Assembly (NCBI RefSeq): GCF_023093535.1
Contig: NZ_CP095757.1
Location: 1,302,001 to 1,366,000 of the forward strand
Length of the DNA stretch: 64,000 bases
Direction: 5' to 3'
Origin: Halovivax limisalsi
GTDB lineage: Archaea; Halobacteriota; Halobacteria; Halobacteriales; Natrialbaceae
Part shown: positions 9,008 to 17,220 of the stretch, piece by piece
How positions within the stretch are numbered: the stretch's first letter is position 1
Layout: every line of letters begins with the position of its first letter
Translations under genes and position numbers: made by a program
Notes under the pieces: model-generated
Told to the model about the DNA's origin: nothing
Databases searched by the model: none
The model's input: only the letters and a program-made list of their open reading frames with translations

Positions 9008-9074
9008 CCTTTTTCATCGAAGTTTTTCAAGGAGTGGTTCGCGCGTAGTGCGAACCCGACGCAGAAAAAGTTCG
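9008..9074. repeat. Structured intergenic element, copy A
   Basis: A T-tract block CCTTTTTCATCGAAGTTTTT is followed by a hairpin (GGTTCGC, 7-nt loop, GCGAACC) and the closing block AAAAAGTTCG, which is nearly the inverse of CGAAGTTTTT. It abuts the stop codon of TFS. Copy B at 11261-11326 keeps both outer blocks while the hairpin sequence differs but still pairs. Probably a terminator or processed 3' UTR structure. Confidence 0.55.
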
Positions 9075-9383
9075 TTAGTGGTCGTCCTCGCGCCACTTGT
9101 GCTCGCACTCGGTGCAGATGAAGAATCGGGTCTCGGATTCGTCGGCCGAGCGGATCTGCTGGAGGTACCAGCGGGCGCGGTCGTTGCCGCACTCGGGGCA
9201 CCGTTCGTCCGTTTCGGGCAGCGACGTCTCGTCGGAGGATTCGATGACTTCGCTCGCCTCCTGGTCGTCGGTGACCACGTAGGCGTCGGTGTCGCCTTTT
9301 GGTTTCGTGTAGTCGCAGTTGCCACAGACCCACAGGCCGTCGTCGGCTTTCATCATCGAGCCGCAGTCGTCGCAAAACTCCAT
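9075..9383 (-). CDS. tfs: Transcription factor S (archaeal TFIIS/RPA12-like cleavage factor)
   Basis: 102 residues with two zinc ribbons. The N-terminal one has CDDCG and CGNCDY; the C-terminal one has CPECGNDRARWYLQQIRSADE and FICTECEHKW. The C-terminal RSADE motif carries the acidic pair that stimulates RNA cleavage by backtracked RNA polymerase. A TTAAG box sits about 30 bp upstream. The adjacent gene at 9472-9726 reads in the same direction. Confidence 0.95.
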   Translation of the reverse strand: MEFCDDCGSMMKADDGLWVCGNCDYTKPKGDTDAYVVTDDQEASEVIESSDETSLPETDERCPECGNDRARWYLQQIRSADESETRFFICTECEHKWREDDH

Positions 9384-9471
9384 CCTTGCGAGTACCTGGC
9401 CCGGCGAGTGACTTAAGCGGCGTGTTTGGCCGCCGGCGACGGTCGGCGGCGGGTCCGCTCACCGCGGTGGG

Positions 9472-9726
9472 TTAGCCCTCGCCTTCGGACTGGTACGGTT
9501 CGCCGACGGCGGAGCGCGGGAGCGAGCCGAGGAGCTCCGACTCGAGTTCGTTCTCGCTGTCGAATCGGTCCGTGCCGACCAGCTCGAGCGTCTCGTCGAT
9601 CGTCGTCTCGCCGTCGGCCAGTTGCAGCGTCGTCTCGCCGATCTCGTCCGAGACGCGCCGCTTCGACGCGGGGTACGAGAGGGTCTCCAGTCGGTCCGTC
9701 AATTCGTTCAGCTGGATCGTGACCAT
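9472..9726 (-). CDS. Small conserved haloarchaeal protein (DUF2795/DUF5789-like)
   Basis: 84 residues, acidic. The segment SYPASKRRVSDEIGETTLQLADGETTIDETLELVG resembles the short domain found in DUF2795/DUF5789 proteins of halophiles, where a Tyr-Pro motif is followed by a predicted helix and strand. The ATG at 9726 (MVTIQLNELTD) is preferred over a longer frame from 9753. It lies just upstream of TFS on the same strand. The function is unknown. Confidence 0.65.
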   Translation of the reverse strand: MVTIQLNELTDRLETLSYPASKRRVSDEIGETTLQLADGETTIDETLELVGTDRFDSENELESELLGSLPRSAVGEPYQSEGEG

Positions 9727-9894
9727 GCGTACCGCTCCGCGCGCCAGCGCCAAGAACGGAATTCGTATCGAGGTGGACAGTCAGGCGGGCAGTCCGGTCG
9801 CCGGAACGACGCATCGTCGCCTTCAGAACCATCATGGCGGTGGGCTTCGAAGCGTCGGTGAATGCGACGGTCGGTCCGGCAGGGCGTTCGGTCG

Positions 9895-11160
9895 ATGTTC
9901 GACGTCGATCCGCGGGTGTTCGCCCTGGCGTTCGCGCGACTCGCCGACGGGGTCGGGAACTCGTTTCTGGTGATCGTGATCCCGCTGTACGTCGCGAGCG
10001 ACGTCGTCACCGGGGCGACGTACGGCCTCGCGCCGGCGATGATCATCGGGATCATCCTCTCGCTGTACGGCCTGCTCAACAGTCTCGCACAGCCGTTTTC
10101 CGGCCGGCTCTCCGATCGCCACGGGGCGAGAAAGCGCTACATTCTGGTGGGGCTGGGCGGGCTGGCGGCGACGAATTTCAGTTACCTGTTCGCCGATTCC
10201 TACGTCGCCCTCGTCGGTATCCGAGCGTTGCAGGGCGTCAGCGTGGCGTTCATCGTCCCGACGTCGGTCGCGCTGGTGAACGAACTCGCCGCGACCGGCC
10301 GGCGCGGCGGGAGCATGGGCGTCTACAACACCTTCCGGCTGGTCGGGTTCGGGGCTGGCCCCGTCGTGGCCGGCGCGATCGTCTCGGCCGGTCCGTACGA
10401 CGTTTCGCTCGGCGACGCGGGGCTGGTGCTCTCGGGGTTCGAACTTACGTTCCTGATCGCCACCGCGGCGGCGCTGGTGAGTTTCGCGATGGTGGGCGTC
10501 CTCATCACCGACCCGGAACGCACCCGGGCCGCGGCGGGCGGCTCGCCGTCGATCCGATGGCGCGATCCCCGGGGCGAGCACCTGCTGAACCCCGTCATCA
10601 CGCTCGGCCTGGCGACGCTGTTCATGACGATCGGGATCGCCGTCTTCGCGCCGATCCAGAACGAGGTCAACGCTCGCCTCGGCCAGGGCTCGACCTGGTT
10701 CGGCCTGCAGTTCTCGGCGTTCGTCCTCGCCCAGATCGTCCTCCAGACGCCGATCGGGAGCGCGAGCGATCGGGTCGGCCGTCGGCCGTTCATCCTCTGG
10801 GGGATGGTCCTGCTCGTCCCCGCGACGCTCGCCCAGGGCGTCGTCACCACCTCCGGTGCGATGCTCCTCGCCCGACTGGGCCAGGGGATCGCTGGCGCGA
10901 TGGTCTTCGCCCCGGGGCTCGCGCTCGCCGGCGACCTCGCGCCCGAGGGCGAATCCGGGACGACGCTGTCGGTGCTCACGATGGCCTTCGGCTTCGGCAT
11001 CGCCATCGGCCCCCTGGTCTCGGGCTTCCTCGTCGGGCTCGGCTTCGTCGTCCCGTTCGCCTTCGCCGCCGGACTGGCGGCGCTCGGCGCGGTCCTCGTC
11101 GCCACGCAGGTCGAGGAGACGCTCGACGACGGGGACAGGTCGGTCGATATAGACGGCTGA
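9895..11160 (+). CDS. MFS transporter, DHA1-like
   Basis: 421 residues with about 12 hydrophobic helices and a central cytoplasmic loop (DPERTRAAAGGSPSIRWRDP). The loop between helices 2 and 3 has GRLSDRHGARKRYI, the MFS signature G-x-x-x-D-R-x-G-x-R-(K/R); its second-half counterpart is GSASDRVGRRPFIL. Such proteins move small molecules or drugs by proton coupling; the substrate cannot be read. An in-frame ATG at 9862 is an alternative start. Confidence 0.85.
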   Translation: MFDVDPRVFALAFARLADGVGNSFLVIVIPLYVASDVVTGATYGLAPAMIIGIILSLYGLLNSLAQPFSGRLSDRHGARKRYILVGLGGLAATNFSYLFADSYVALVGIRALQGVSVAFIVPTSVALVNELAATGRRGGSMGVYNTFRLVGFGAGPVVAGAIVSAGPYDVSLGDAGLVLSGFELTFLIATAAALVSFAMVGVLITDPERTRAAAGGSPSIRWRDPRGEHLLNPVITLGLATLFMTIGIAVFAPIQNEVNARLGQGSTWFGLQFSAFVLAQIVLQTPIGSASDRVGRRPFILWGMVLLVPATLAQGVVTTSGAMLLARLGQGIAGAMVFAPGLALAGDLAPEGESGTTLSVLTMAFGFGIAIGPLVSGFLVGLGFVVPFAFAAGLAALGAVLVATQVEETLDDGDRSVDIDG

Positions 11161-11229
11161 GCCTAGTGTGGAACGGTGACCGGGCTCCCATGTCGGCCGT
11201 ATCCGAGCGAGCGTCGCGAGCGAGGTTCA

Positions 11230-11260
11230 CCGGCGAAACGGGCGGAGCCCGTTGAGCCGG
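11230..11260. repeat. Nested hairpin before structured element B
   Basis: An inner stem AACGGGC/GCCCGTT with a GGA loop is nested in an outer CCGGC/GCCGG stem. It corresponds in position to the hairpin and palindrome that precede copy A, although its sequence is different. Confidence 0.5.
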
Positions 11261-11326
11261 CCTTTTTTTCATCGAAGTTTTTGCGGTGAGCGGTGCGCTT
11301 CGCGCACCCGAACCGCAAAAAGTTCG
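11261..11326. repeat. Structured intergenic element, copy B
   Basis: The outer blocks match copy A at 9008-9074: a T-tract, CATCGAAGTTTTT, and closing AAAAAGTTCG. The internal hairpin is GGTGCGC-TTC-GCGCACC with an extra GCGGT/ACCGC outer stem. It lies just downstream of the MFS gene and upstream of 11363, consistent with a terminator. Confidence 0.55.
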
Positions 11327-11362
11327 CAATGTAGAAGTGGGGAATCGGCGTAACGGGTGACG

Positions 11363-11872
11363 ATGACCCTCTCCGAGGAGGCGCTGGATCGACTCGCGGA
11401 CGTGGTGGAGCTCCAACCGACGAAGAACAGCGAGCTCCAGGACCGGTGGGAACTCGACAGCGGCAGCGACGTCCACCAGTACCTCGAGTCGGAACTGTCC
11501 GAGTACTACTTCCGCGACGACGACAGCCTCATCAGGGCCACCCCGGAGGCGGCGGACCTGGTCGACGTCGAGCCGGGCGTCGAGAGCGACCCCGAGGGCG
11601 GATCGATCCCCTCGAAGATCAGCGTCGACGAGTTGCAGTCGGCGATCCTTTCGGTCGTCCCCGGACCCGACGAGCGATCGGCGAGCGTGGTCGCGATCCT
11701 CCAGCGCGTCCGCGCGGAGACGGACTTCGATCCGGACGTCGAGGACGTGCGTGCCGGCCTGAAGCGGTTGCGACGGACGGGCGTCGTCGACGTGGAGTAC
11801 CGGACGGTGCCGACGTACCGCCTGGCGGCCGAGCGATCCGATATCGACGTGAACGTCACGGAATCCGCGTGA
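11363..11872 (+). CDS. DUF5797 family protein (predicted winged-helix)
   Basis: 169 residues. The N-terminal block LSEEALDRLADVVELQPTKNSELQDRWEL is the hallmark of the haloarchaeal DUF5797 family, and the C-terminal part (VRAGLKRLRRTGVVDVEYRTVPTYRL) reads as a winged helix and wing. It is likely a DNA-binding regulator. The ATG at 11363 is preferred over the GTG at 11357. It follows structured element B. Confidence 0.8.
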   Translation: MTLSEEALDRLADVVELQPTKNSELQDRWELDSGSDVHQYLESELSEYYFRDDDSLIRATPEAADLVDVEPGVESDPEGGSIPSKISVDELQSAILSVVPGPDERSASVVAILQRVRAETDFDPDVEDVRAGLKRLRRTGVVDVEYRTVPTYRLAAERSDIDVNVTESA

Positions 11873-12121
11873 GCCGTCGGCGTACGGGGCGCCCGCTTCG
11901 ACCCCGTCGGGTGGCGATCACCCCGGCTCGCCGACCTCGCGATCGTCGGCGGGGTCGCTCGCGAGCGTCTGGAGCGTTCGTCCGGTCTCGTCCACGCCCA
12001 CAGGCGACGTGTTTGGATTCGCGCTGGCTGTGCGCCCAGCGCCCGCTGATAAACTGTGGGCGTATTCCCGCGACGAAAGAGTCACGCGGACCGGTATCTG
12101 CGTCCGCCGCCACCGACTCGT

Positions 12122-12334
12122 ATGGGACATCGAATGGCGCGACGGTCTCGCCCACGGTTGCTCGACGTCGCCGGGGCTATCAGCGTTGGAATCGTGGCGT
12201 TCGCAACCGTCGCCGTGGCCGTGACGGCCGCACTCGACCCGCACATCTGGCCGTCCGCACTGGTGGGCCTCCCGGCCGGGCTCCTCGCCGGCGTGATCGC
12301 CACGATCGCGGCCCACCGACGGCTCACCCGGTGA
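12122..12334 (+). CDS. Small two-helix membrane protein
   Basis: 70 residues: a basic N-terminus (MGHRMARRSRPR), two hydrophobic helices (VAGAISVGIVAFATVAVAVTA and LVGLPAGLLAGVIATIAA) and a short basic tail. The ATG at 12122 was chosen over 12056 because the extra N-terminal residues are Pro/Arg-rich and unlike a real N-terminus. No function is visible. Confidence 0.6.
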   Translation: MGHRMARRSRPRLLDVAGAISVGIVAFATVAVAVTAALDPHIWPSALVGLPAGLLAGVIATIAAHRRLTR

Positions 12335-12461
12335 CCACCCGCTGAGGGAGTACTCGACGACGTGCGTCGACGATGTGTCACGCGCCCCCGTGGTGATCGC
12401 GACAAAGCGAGCGGTTTCGCCGGGCTGCCGACCGCGATTCGCGCTCGATTTGAGGGTCGGA

Positions 12462-12647
12462 CTATTCGGATTCCCCGGTCTCTTTGATGCGCTGCAACTG
12501 GCCGAGCAGCTCGTCGGTCGAACTCTCGGTCTCGTCACTGACGGTGCCCGCGTGGTCGTTCTCGTGTACGTCCACGATATCGTCCGCGTCGGATTCGTCA
12601 CCGACGTCCTCCTGGTGGAGTGACTCGTCGTATCGGCCCCAGCCCAT
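12462..12647 (-). CDS. DUF5786 family small acidic protein
   Basis: 61 residues. MGWGRYDES at the N-terminus, the central VDVHENDHAGTVSDETESSTDELLGQL and a very high Asp/Glu content match the haloarchaeal DUF5786 family (MGxGxYDESE start, VNVHENDH core). The function is unknown. It is soluble and cytoplasmic by composition. Confidence 0.85.
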   Translation of the reverse strand: MGWGRYDESLHQEDVGDESDADDIVDVHENDHAGTVSDETESSTDELLGQLQRIKETGESE

Positions 12648-12830
12648 AGCACCGTCGAGGCGAGGCTCGTATTTATCCTCGTCGGCCGCTCGAACGGGCG
12701 ACTCCTCGGCGCCTACTCCGTCCTCCGTGACCGTTTTCGGCGTCCACGCTGTTGTTCCGACGGGATCGCGGGGGCTCGTGCCCCTGTTGCACTCTTTATC
12801 TATTCATTTCCGCACGTTGGAAGCTCAAGG

Positions 12831-12985
12831 GAGATAGCAAACGAAGGACGCGTCGTCGCGACGTGCGAGGAGTGCGGGGCGGTCTACGCGGCTGTCGACC
12901 TGCCGAACAACGGTCAAAACCGATCGGCGGCCGGAGCGGCTGTGTCTCCTGTGGCGGGACCGAGTTCTCTCCTCGCGGAGCATGA
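12831..12985 (+). pseudogene. Decayed zinc-ribbon gene, paralogue of 13392-13544
   Basis: Reading from 12831, the frame gives EIANEGRVVATCEECGAVYAA, which aligns with the start of the intact gene at 13392 (VIALRDHKRVVGVCERCGSVYAA). The GTG start of the paralogue corresponds to GAG here. About 28 codons in, at the run of As near 12916, the homology moves to another frame by one lost base: KPIGGRSGCVSCGGTEF aligns with RPIGTASCSCGCKRF. A TTTATC box 34 bp upstream is retained. Both the lost start and the frameshift argue for a dead copy. Confidence 0.7.
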
Positions 12986-13357
12986 CGGGCCCGGCGAGTT
13001 GTTCGATGAAACCATCAATAACCGAATCGGCACGCCGGTTTCGGCCGCAGAACGGACCGAAAGGGGCCCAGCTACACCACTCCCCGATAACCGCTCTCGA
13101 AACCGTCGTCGGTGGCGTCCCAGTGACAACCGCGTTTCAGCACCATGTTGAGCCGATATCGAAACCCGGTCACGTCGTTCACTCCGAAGCTGGTGACTCA
13201 CGAGTACACGCGGCATTGAGCCGTCGGATCGGAGAGACGGTCGCACTCGACGACCCGGCTCGGCGTAATCGACCCTGCTCTGGTCATCCCTCGTGTCGGG
13301 TGTCCGTGATACGTGAACAGTATCTATCGCATGAATTATTGATATACGTTACATGGG
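12986..13357. other. Intergenic, no gene seen
   Basis: Open frames here have no recognisable domain, and their codon use looks random compared with flanking genes. The right end leads into the TATA box of the zinc-ribbon gene. Confidence 0.5.
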
Positions 13358-13365
13358 ATTTATAC
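13358..13365 (+). promoter_or_regulatory. TATA box of zinc-ribbon gene
   Basis: The TTTATA sequence lies about 30 bp upstream of the GTG at 13392. This spacing supports a leaderless transcript from 13392 rather than a start at the ATG of 13353, which would lie upstream of the box. Confidence 0.6.
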
Positions 13366-13391
13366 TGTGGCCGGCCCCTTGCCCCGTCGGG

Positions 13392-13544
13392 GTGATTGCC
13401 TTGCGCGACCACAAGCGAGTTGTGGGCGTGTGTGAACGCTGCGGCTCGGTATACGCAGCGAAAGAGCTCCTGGATGGACGAATTCGCCCGATCGGAACGG
13501 CGTCCTGTTCCTGCGGGTGCAAACGCTTCCAGGAGTCCGGGTGA
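13392..13544 (+). CDS. Small zinc-ribbon protein
   Basis: 50 residues from a GTG start. Two cysteine knuckles, CERCG and CSCGC, are separated by about 26 residues containing VYAAKELLDGRIRPIG, typical of the one-domain zinc ribbons that are numerous in halophiles. It probably binds one zinc ion and may contact nucleic acid or protein. A decayed paralogue lies about 400 bp upstream. The start was chosen from TATA spacing. Confidence 0.7.
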   Translation: MIALRDHKRVVGVCERCGSVYAAKELLDGRIRPIGTASCSCGCKRFQESG

Positions 13545-13732
13545 ATCGTTCCGCGCTCGATCAGTGCGGCCGCCCCGTTTCTATCGTCGCGAATCCGGAG
13601 CCGTGTCGCTCGTACAGGCGGTCGCGTCATTCCCGACCGGGTCGATACAGTTGGCGGCCTGACGGACGGCGCTGGGGGTACGAGCATCCTACTTACAACG
13701 GAGCGTGGCGTCCGACACGACGTTCAACGGAC

Positions 13733-14749
13733 ATGAGTCTCGAGGTACGCCGGCTCGACAGCATCGAGTCGGTAAACGAGAACCAGTGGAATAACGTCGT
13801 CGAGCAGTCCGAACACGGCTGCGCCTACCACCGGTACGGCTGGCTCCGGGCCGTCGAGCGGGGAACCGGACGGGACCCGAGACACCTCCTCGTCTCGAAG
13901 AAGGATAATCCCGTGGCGGTACTCCCGAACTTCGTCACCGAGTTGGGGCCCGTTTCGCAATTGACGTCCATCAAACCGGGCTACGGCGGCCCTATCGCCA
14001 TGACCGACGAGGCGGCGGCTCTCGAACTGCTTCTGGACGAACTCGCGGACCTGTGTAGCGGGCGTATCCTCTTCAACGCCTTCCGGACCTACGACCAGTC
14101 GTACGTCGGCTATCAGGACGTCCTCAGCGAACGGGGATACGAGGTGACGGTGCTCTCCTGTCGTTTCACGCTCGACCTGACGCGGGGGTGGGACGCGCTA
14201 TTCGCGGATATGGACGGCGAGCGGCGGCGAGACATCCGTCGCGGTAACGATCAGTCCGTCGAGGTCGTCTCCGAACCGATCACCGAGGAGTCCCTCGCCG
14301 AGTTCTACGACGACTACGTCCGGGTGATGGACCGCGTCGGCATGCCGACGCTCCCGCGACCGTTCGTTCTCGAACTCGCTTCGCTGGAGGGCCGAATCGA
14401 ACTATTCTCGTTGCGGGTCGACGGGGCCCACGCCGGATCGTACCTGTACCTCCTCGACGAGGAGCAATCGACGCTGCAACACCTGTTCACCGCCGTCACC
14501 GAGGACCACTTCGAATTCCACGCGCCCGCGCTGCTCCACGAACACGCAATCAAGTGGGGAATCGACGAAGGCTACGAGACCTACGAGTTGCGCGGCTCGG
14601 CTCCCGACTTCCGAACTGGCGTCTACCGGTTCAAATCCCAGTTCGGGGCGAACGCGATCCCGTTACTCGTCTGGGAGCGAGGCCGACCGGCCCCCGCGCT
14701 TTCGGCGTTGCGAGCGGGGCGGTCGATCTACCGACGGTACCTCCAGTGA
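13733..14749 (+). CDS. FemAB-like GNAT-fold acyltransferase
   Basis: 338 residues. The layout is that of FemAB/BioF2-like proteins: an N-terminal half with NNVVEQSEHGCAYHRYGWLRAVE and a second GNAT lobe containing FYDDYVRVMDRVGMPTLP, then LFSLRVDGAHAGSYLYL, and near the end KWGIDEGYETYELRGSAPDFRTGVYRFKSQFGA, the conserved 'GxYRFKxxFG' end. In bacteria this group adds amino acids to peptidoglycan precursors or works in exopolysaccharide loci; the archaeal acceptor is unknown. It sits with proline dehydrogenase, ATP-grasp and glycosyltransferase genes. Confidence 0.82.
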   Translation: MSLEVRRLDSIESVNENQWNNVVEQSEHGCAYHRYGWLRAVERGTGRDPRHLLVSKKDNPVAVLPNFVTELGPVSQLTSIKPGYGGPIAMTDEAAALELLLDELADLCSGRILFNAFRTYDQSYVGYQDVLSERGYEVTVLSCRFTLDLTRGWDALFADMDGERRRDIRRGNDQSVEVVSEPITEESLAEFYDDYVRVMDRVGMPTLPRPFVLELASLEGRIELFSLRVDGAHAGSYLYLLDEEQSTLQHLFTAVTEDHFEFHAPALLHEHAIKWGIDEGYETYELRGSAPDFRTGVYRFKSQFGANAIPLLVWERGRPAPALSALRAGRSIYRRYLQ

Positions 14750-14799
14750 GCGAGACTCCTGGAAGCGCGAGCTCTCCGTCCCAGGCTGGTACCCGCCTC

Positions 14800-15687
14800 T
14801 TATGACCGGGTGTGGCGGTCGTTACTCCCGGCTACGACTCCCGAGGCCGCGTCGACGATCGCGCCGCCGACCGCGCGGGTGGCGAACCGGAGGTTGCTGC
14901 GCGCCCGGTTGAGGAACCACCGCTGCCACTGCTCGCCGTAGGGGACGTACTGGGTGACGGTGTACGCATCGGCGAGCTCGGATTGCGCTTTCGTTCGCAC
15001 GCCCATTAGCATCTGTATCTCGAAGTCCGTGCCGCATCTATCGTGCAGCGCGGTCGCGTGGTCGATCATCTCCGGATCGTGCGTGGCTACGGCGAGGCCG
15101 TTATCGACCATCTCGAACGCGCTCTCGAGCAGTTCGCGGTAGGCACTATCGATCCGCGACCGATCCTGGTACGCCCGACCGGGACCCACGTCGTACGCGC
15201 CGCCTTTGACGAGCCTGAGTTTTCCCGACCGGCCGGCGATCCGTTCGAGATCGTCGGGGGTCCGGTGCAGATCGGCCTGCAGGCAGACGCCCACGCTGTC
15301 GCCGAACGTTTCGGACAGTGACTCGAAGGCATCCAGCGTTGCATCCACCGTCTCCGGCTCCTCCATGTCGATCCACACGTCTACGTTCTTGCGGTCGGCC
15401 GTTGTCACGATGGTCCTGATCGACTCCCTGAACGCGTCCTCGCCGAGGTCGAGTCCCAGTTGCGTCGGTTTGACGGCGATGCTCGCCGCCAGATCGTCAT
15501 CGGCGAGTGTCGTTGCCAACGTCTGATACGTCCGGGTGGCGTCCGCCGCCCGTTCGTACGCTTCGACGTGGGAGCCCAGGTTGTTCACCGCGGCGGCGAT
15601 CCCGGCGTCGTTCAGCCGCTCCACGTGGGCGACCGCAGCCGGGATCGACTCTCCGGCGACGAATCGACTCGCCAGGGGCGGAATCAT
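14800..15687 (-). CDS. putB: Proline dehydrogenase (PutB/PRODH family)
   Basis: 295 residues, the normal length for monofunctional PRODH, a FAD enzyme that oxidises proline to pyrroline-5-carboxylate. Visible blocks are SIAVKPTQLGLDL, VDVWIDMEEPETVDATLDAF, VCLQADLHRTPDD, LRLVKGGAYD (FAD/substrate barrel strands) and the C-terminal FLNRARSNLRFATRA. The start at 15687 follows a CTATAG box about 30 bp upstream on the minus strand. No P5C dehydrogenase gene is next to it. It is divergent from the ATP-grasp gene. Confidence 0.88.
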   Translation of the reverse strand: MIPPLASRFVAGESIPAAVAHVERLNDAGIAAAVNNLGSHVEAYERAADATRTYQTLATTLADDDLAASIAVKPTQLGLDLGEDAFRESIRTIVTTADRKNVDVWIDMEEPETVDATLDAFESLSETFGDSVGVCLQADLHRTPDDLERIAGRSGKLRLVKGGAYDVGPGRAYQDRSRIDSAYRELLESAFEMVDNGLAVATHDPEMIDHATALHDRCGTDFEIQMLMGVRTKAQSELADAYTVTQYVPYGEQWQRWFLNRARSNLRFATRAVGGAIVDAASGVVAGSNDRHTRS

Positions 15688-15909
15688 GCCCTCACGGACG
15701 GTTCCGTGGCCTATAGCTAGGACCCCGTTTCGATGAGCGGACCGGCCGATGGACGGGGCTCGGCTCGGCCCGTTCCGACCGGTCGGGAGGGTGGGACGAG
15801 CGCCGGTCGCGGCGGGGTTCCGTATCGGGCGGCTACCGTGTGGCACCGGGACACACGACGGACTAGCGACCGGATACCATTGTTGACGTCTCGACAAGGG
15901 ACGGTACTG

Positions 15910-17220
15910 ATGAGCACGTCTCCGCGCGTTCTCCTCCTCGACGGTGACGCCGACAACAGTCTCACGATTGCCGCCGAACTCTCCGAGGCGCTCGACGCGA
16001 CGGTCATCGGAGCCGGAACGATGCCGTTCAGTCGACTGCTTCGCTCGCGGTACTGTGACGAGAGAGTTACGCTCCCGCCGGTGTCGGACCAATCGTACGG
16101 GACCGCGGTACTGGACGCGCTCGAACGCCACGGTCCGGACTTCGTCCTTCCCGTCGGCTATCGATCGACGATTGCGATCGCAGAGATTCGCACCGCGATT
16201 CCGGACGCCGTTTCGACGTCGCTCCCGTCGGCGTCGTCACTCCGGACCGCTGCGGACAAGGCCGCGACCCGGGAACGAGGGCGCGCGGTCGGGTTCGACG
16301 TTCCGGCGGAGTACACCGACGTCGTCTCCGAACTCGACGCGACGGGTCGCCCGCGAGACGGCCTCTCGGCGCTCCCGTTTCCGTGCTTCATCAAGGCGCG
16401 TCACGAAACCGGAGACACCACCACGGCGCGGGTCGACCGGCCGGCGGCGTTCTGGGCGGCCTACGATCGAATCGCTCGGCAGGCGCCGAACGGCGAGGTG
16501 ATCGTCCAGGAGTGTATCGGCGACTCTTCTTCGACGTTCGGCTGTGGGGTCCTGATTCTCGACGGCGAAGTCGAACTGACGTTCGGGCACGAGGAACTCC
16601 GCTCGGTCCCCCGCCGAGGCGGAAGCGGGACGCACCTCCGGGTCCACCGCGACGCCGAGTTCGAATCGACCGCCGTCGAACTGCTCGAAGCCTTCGACTG
16701 GGAGACGGGCGTCGCGCTGGTCGAGTGCGTGCGGCGGGCCGACGGCTCGTACGCGCTCCTGGAGATCAACCCGAAGTTGTGGGCCTCGTACGCACTGGCG
16801 AGCCGGAACGGCTACCGGTTTGCGTCGACGATGGTCGCCGACGCGCTCGGGCTCGACGTCAACGGCGAGCCCGAGCGCGTGAACGGGCCCGACGAACTCG
16901 TCTACCCGCTCCGGGAACTCAACTACTGCGCGCGCAACCCCGAGGCGACCGACGTCCGTCGGAGCATCGCGACGCTGGTGCGACCGGAGGCGGCCTGGTC
17001 GGTCGACCCGAGCGACCTCTCGGCGTGGCTGACCCCGCCGAGCGATCTTCTGGGTTCCCTCGGCTCGGTTCGTCCGCGGCTCTGCCGGTCGGCGCAGCGA
17101 GCGTGCGCCCGGTCAGCATCCCCAGCGGCCGGGGATCACCGGGCGTCGGCCAGCACCGCGTCGTACACCGAGCGGATCCGCTCGGCCGTCCGCCCGATCC
17201 GCAGGTCCGAGACGACCTGA
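15910..17220 (+). CDS. ATP-grasp carboxylate-amine ligase-like protein
   Basis: 436 residues. The N-terminal Rossmann-like part (VLLLDGDADNSLTIAAELSEAL) leads to an ATP-grasp core: FPCFIKARHE (ATP-binding Lys), EVIVQECIGD, and the metal-binding ALLEINPKLW motif. Such enzymes join a carboxylate to an amine through an acyl phosphate; the substrates are unknown. The last 85 bp overlap the 3' end of the opposing glycosyltransferase gene, and the C-terminal 30 or so residues are low-complexity, so the natural stop may have been lost. Confidence 0.8.
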   Translation: MSTSPRVLLLDGDADNSLTIAAELSEALDATVIGAGTMPFSRLLRSRYCDERVTLPPVSDQSYGTAVLDALERHGPDFVLPVGYRSTIAIAEIRTAIPDAVSTSLPSASSLRTAADKAATRERGRAVGFDVPAEYTDVVSELDATGRPRDGLSALPFPCFIKARHETGDTTTARVDRPAAFWAAYDRIARQAPNGEVIVQECIGDSSSTFGCGVLILDGEVELTFGHEELRSVPRRGGSGTHLRVHRDAEFESTAVELLEAFDWETGVALVECVRRADGSYALLEINPKLWASYALASRNGYRFASTMVADALGLDVNGEPERVNGPDELVYPLRELNYCARNPEATDVRRSIATLVRPEAAWSVDPSDLSAWLTPPSDLLGSLGSVRPRLCRSAQRACARSASPAAGDHRASASTASYTERIRSAVRPIRRSETT

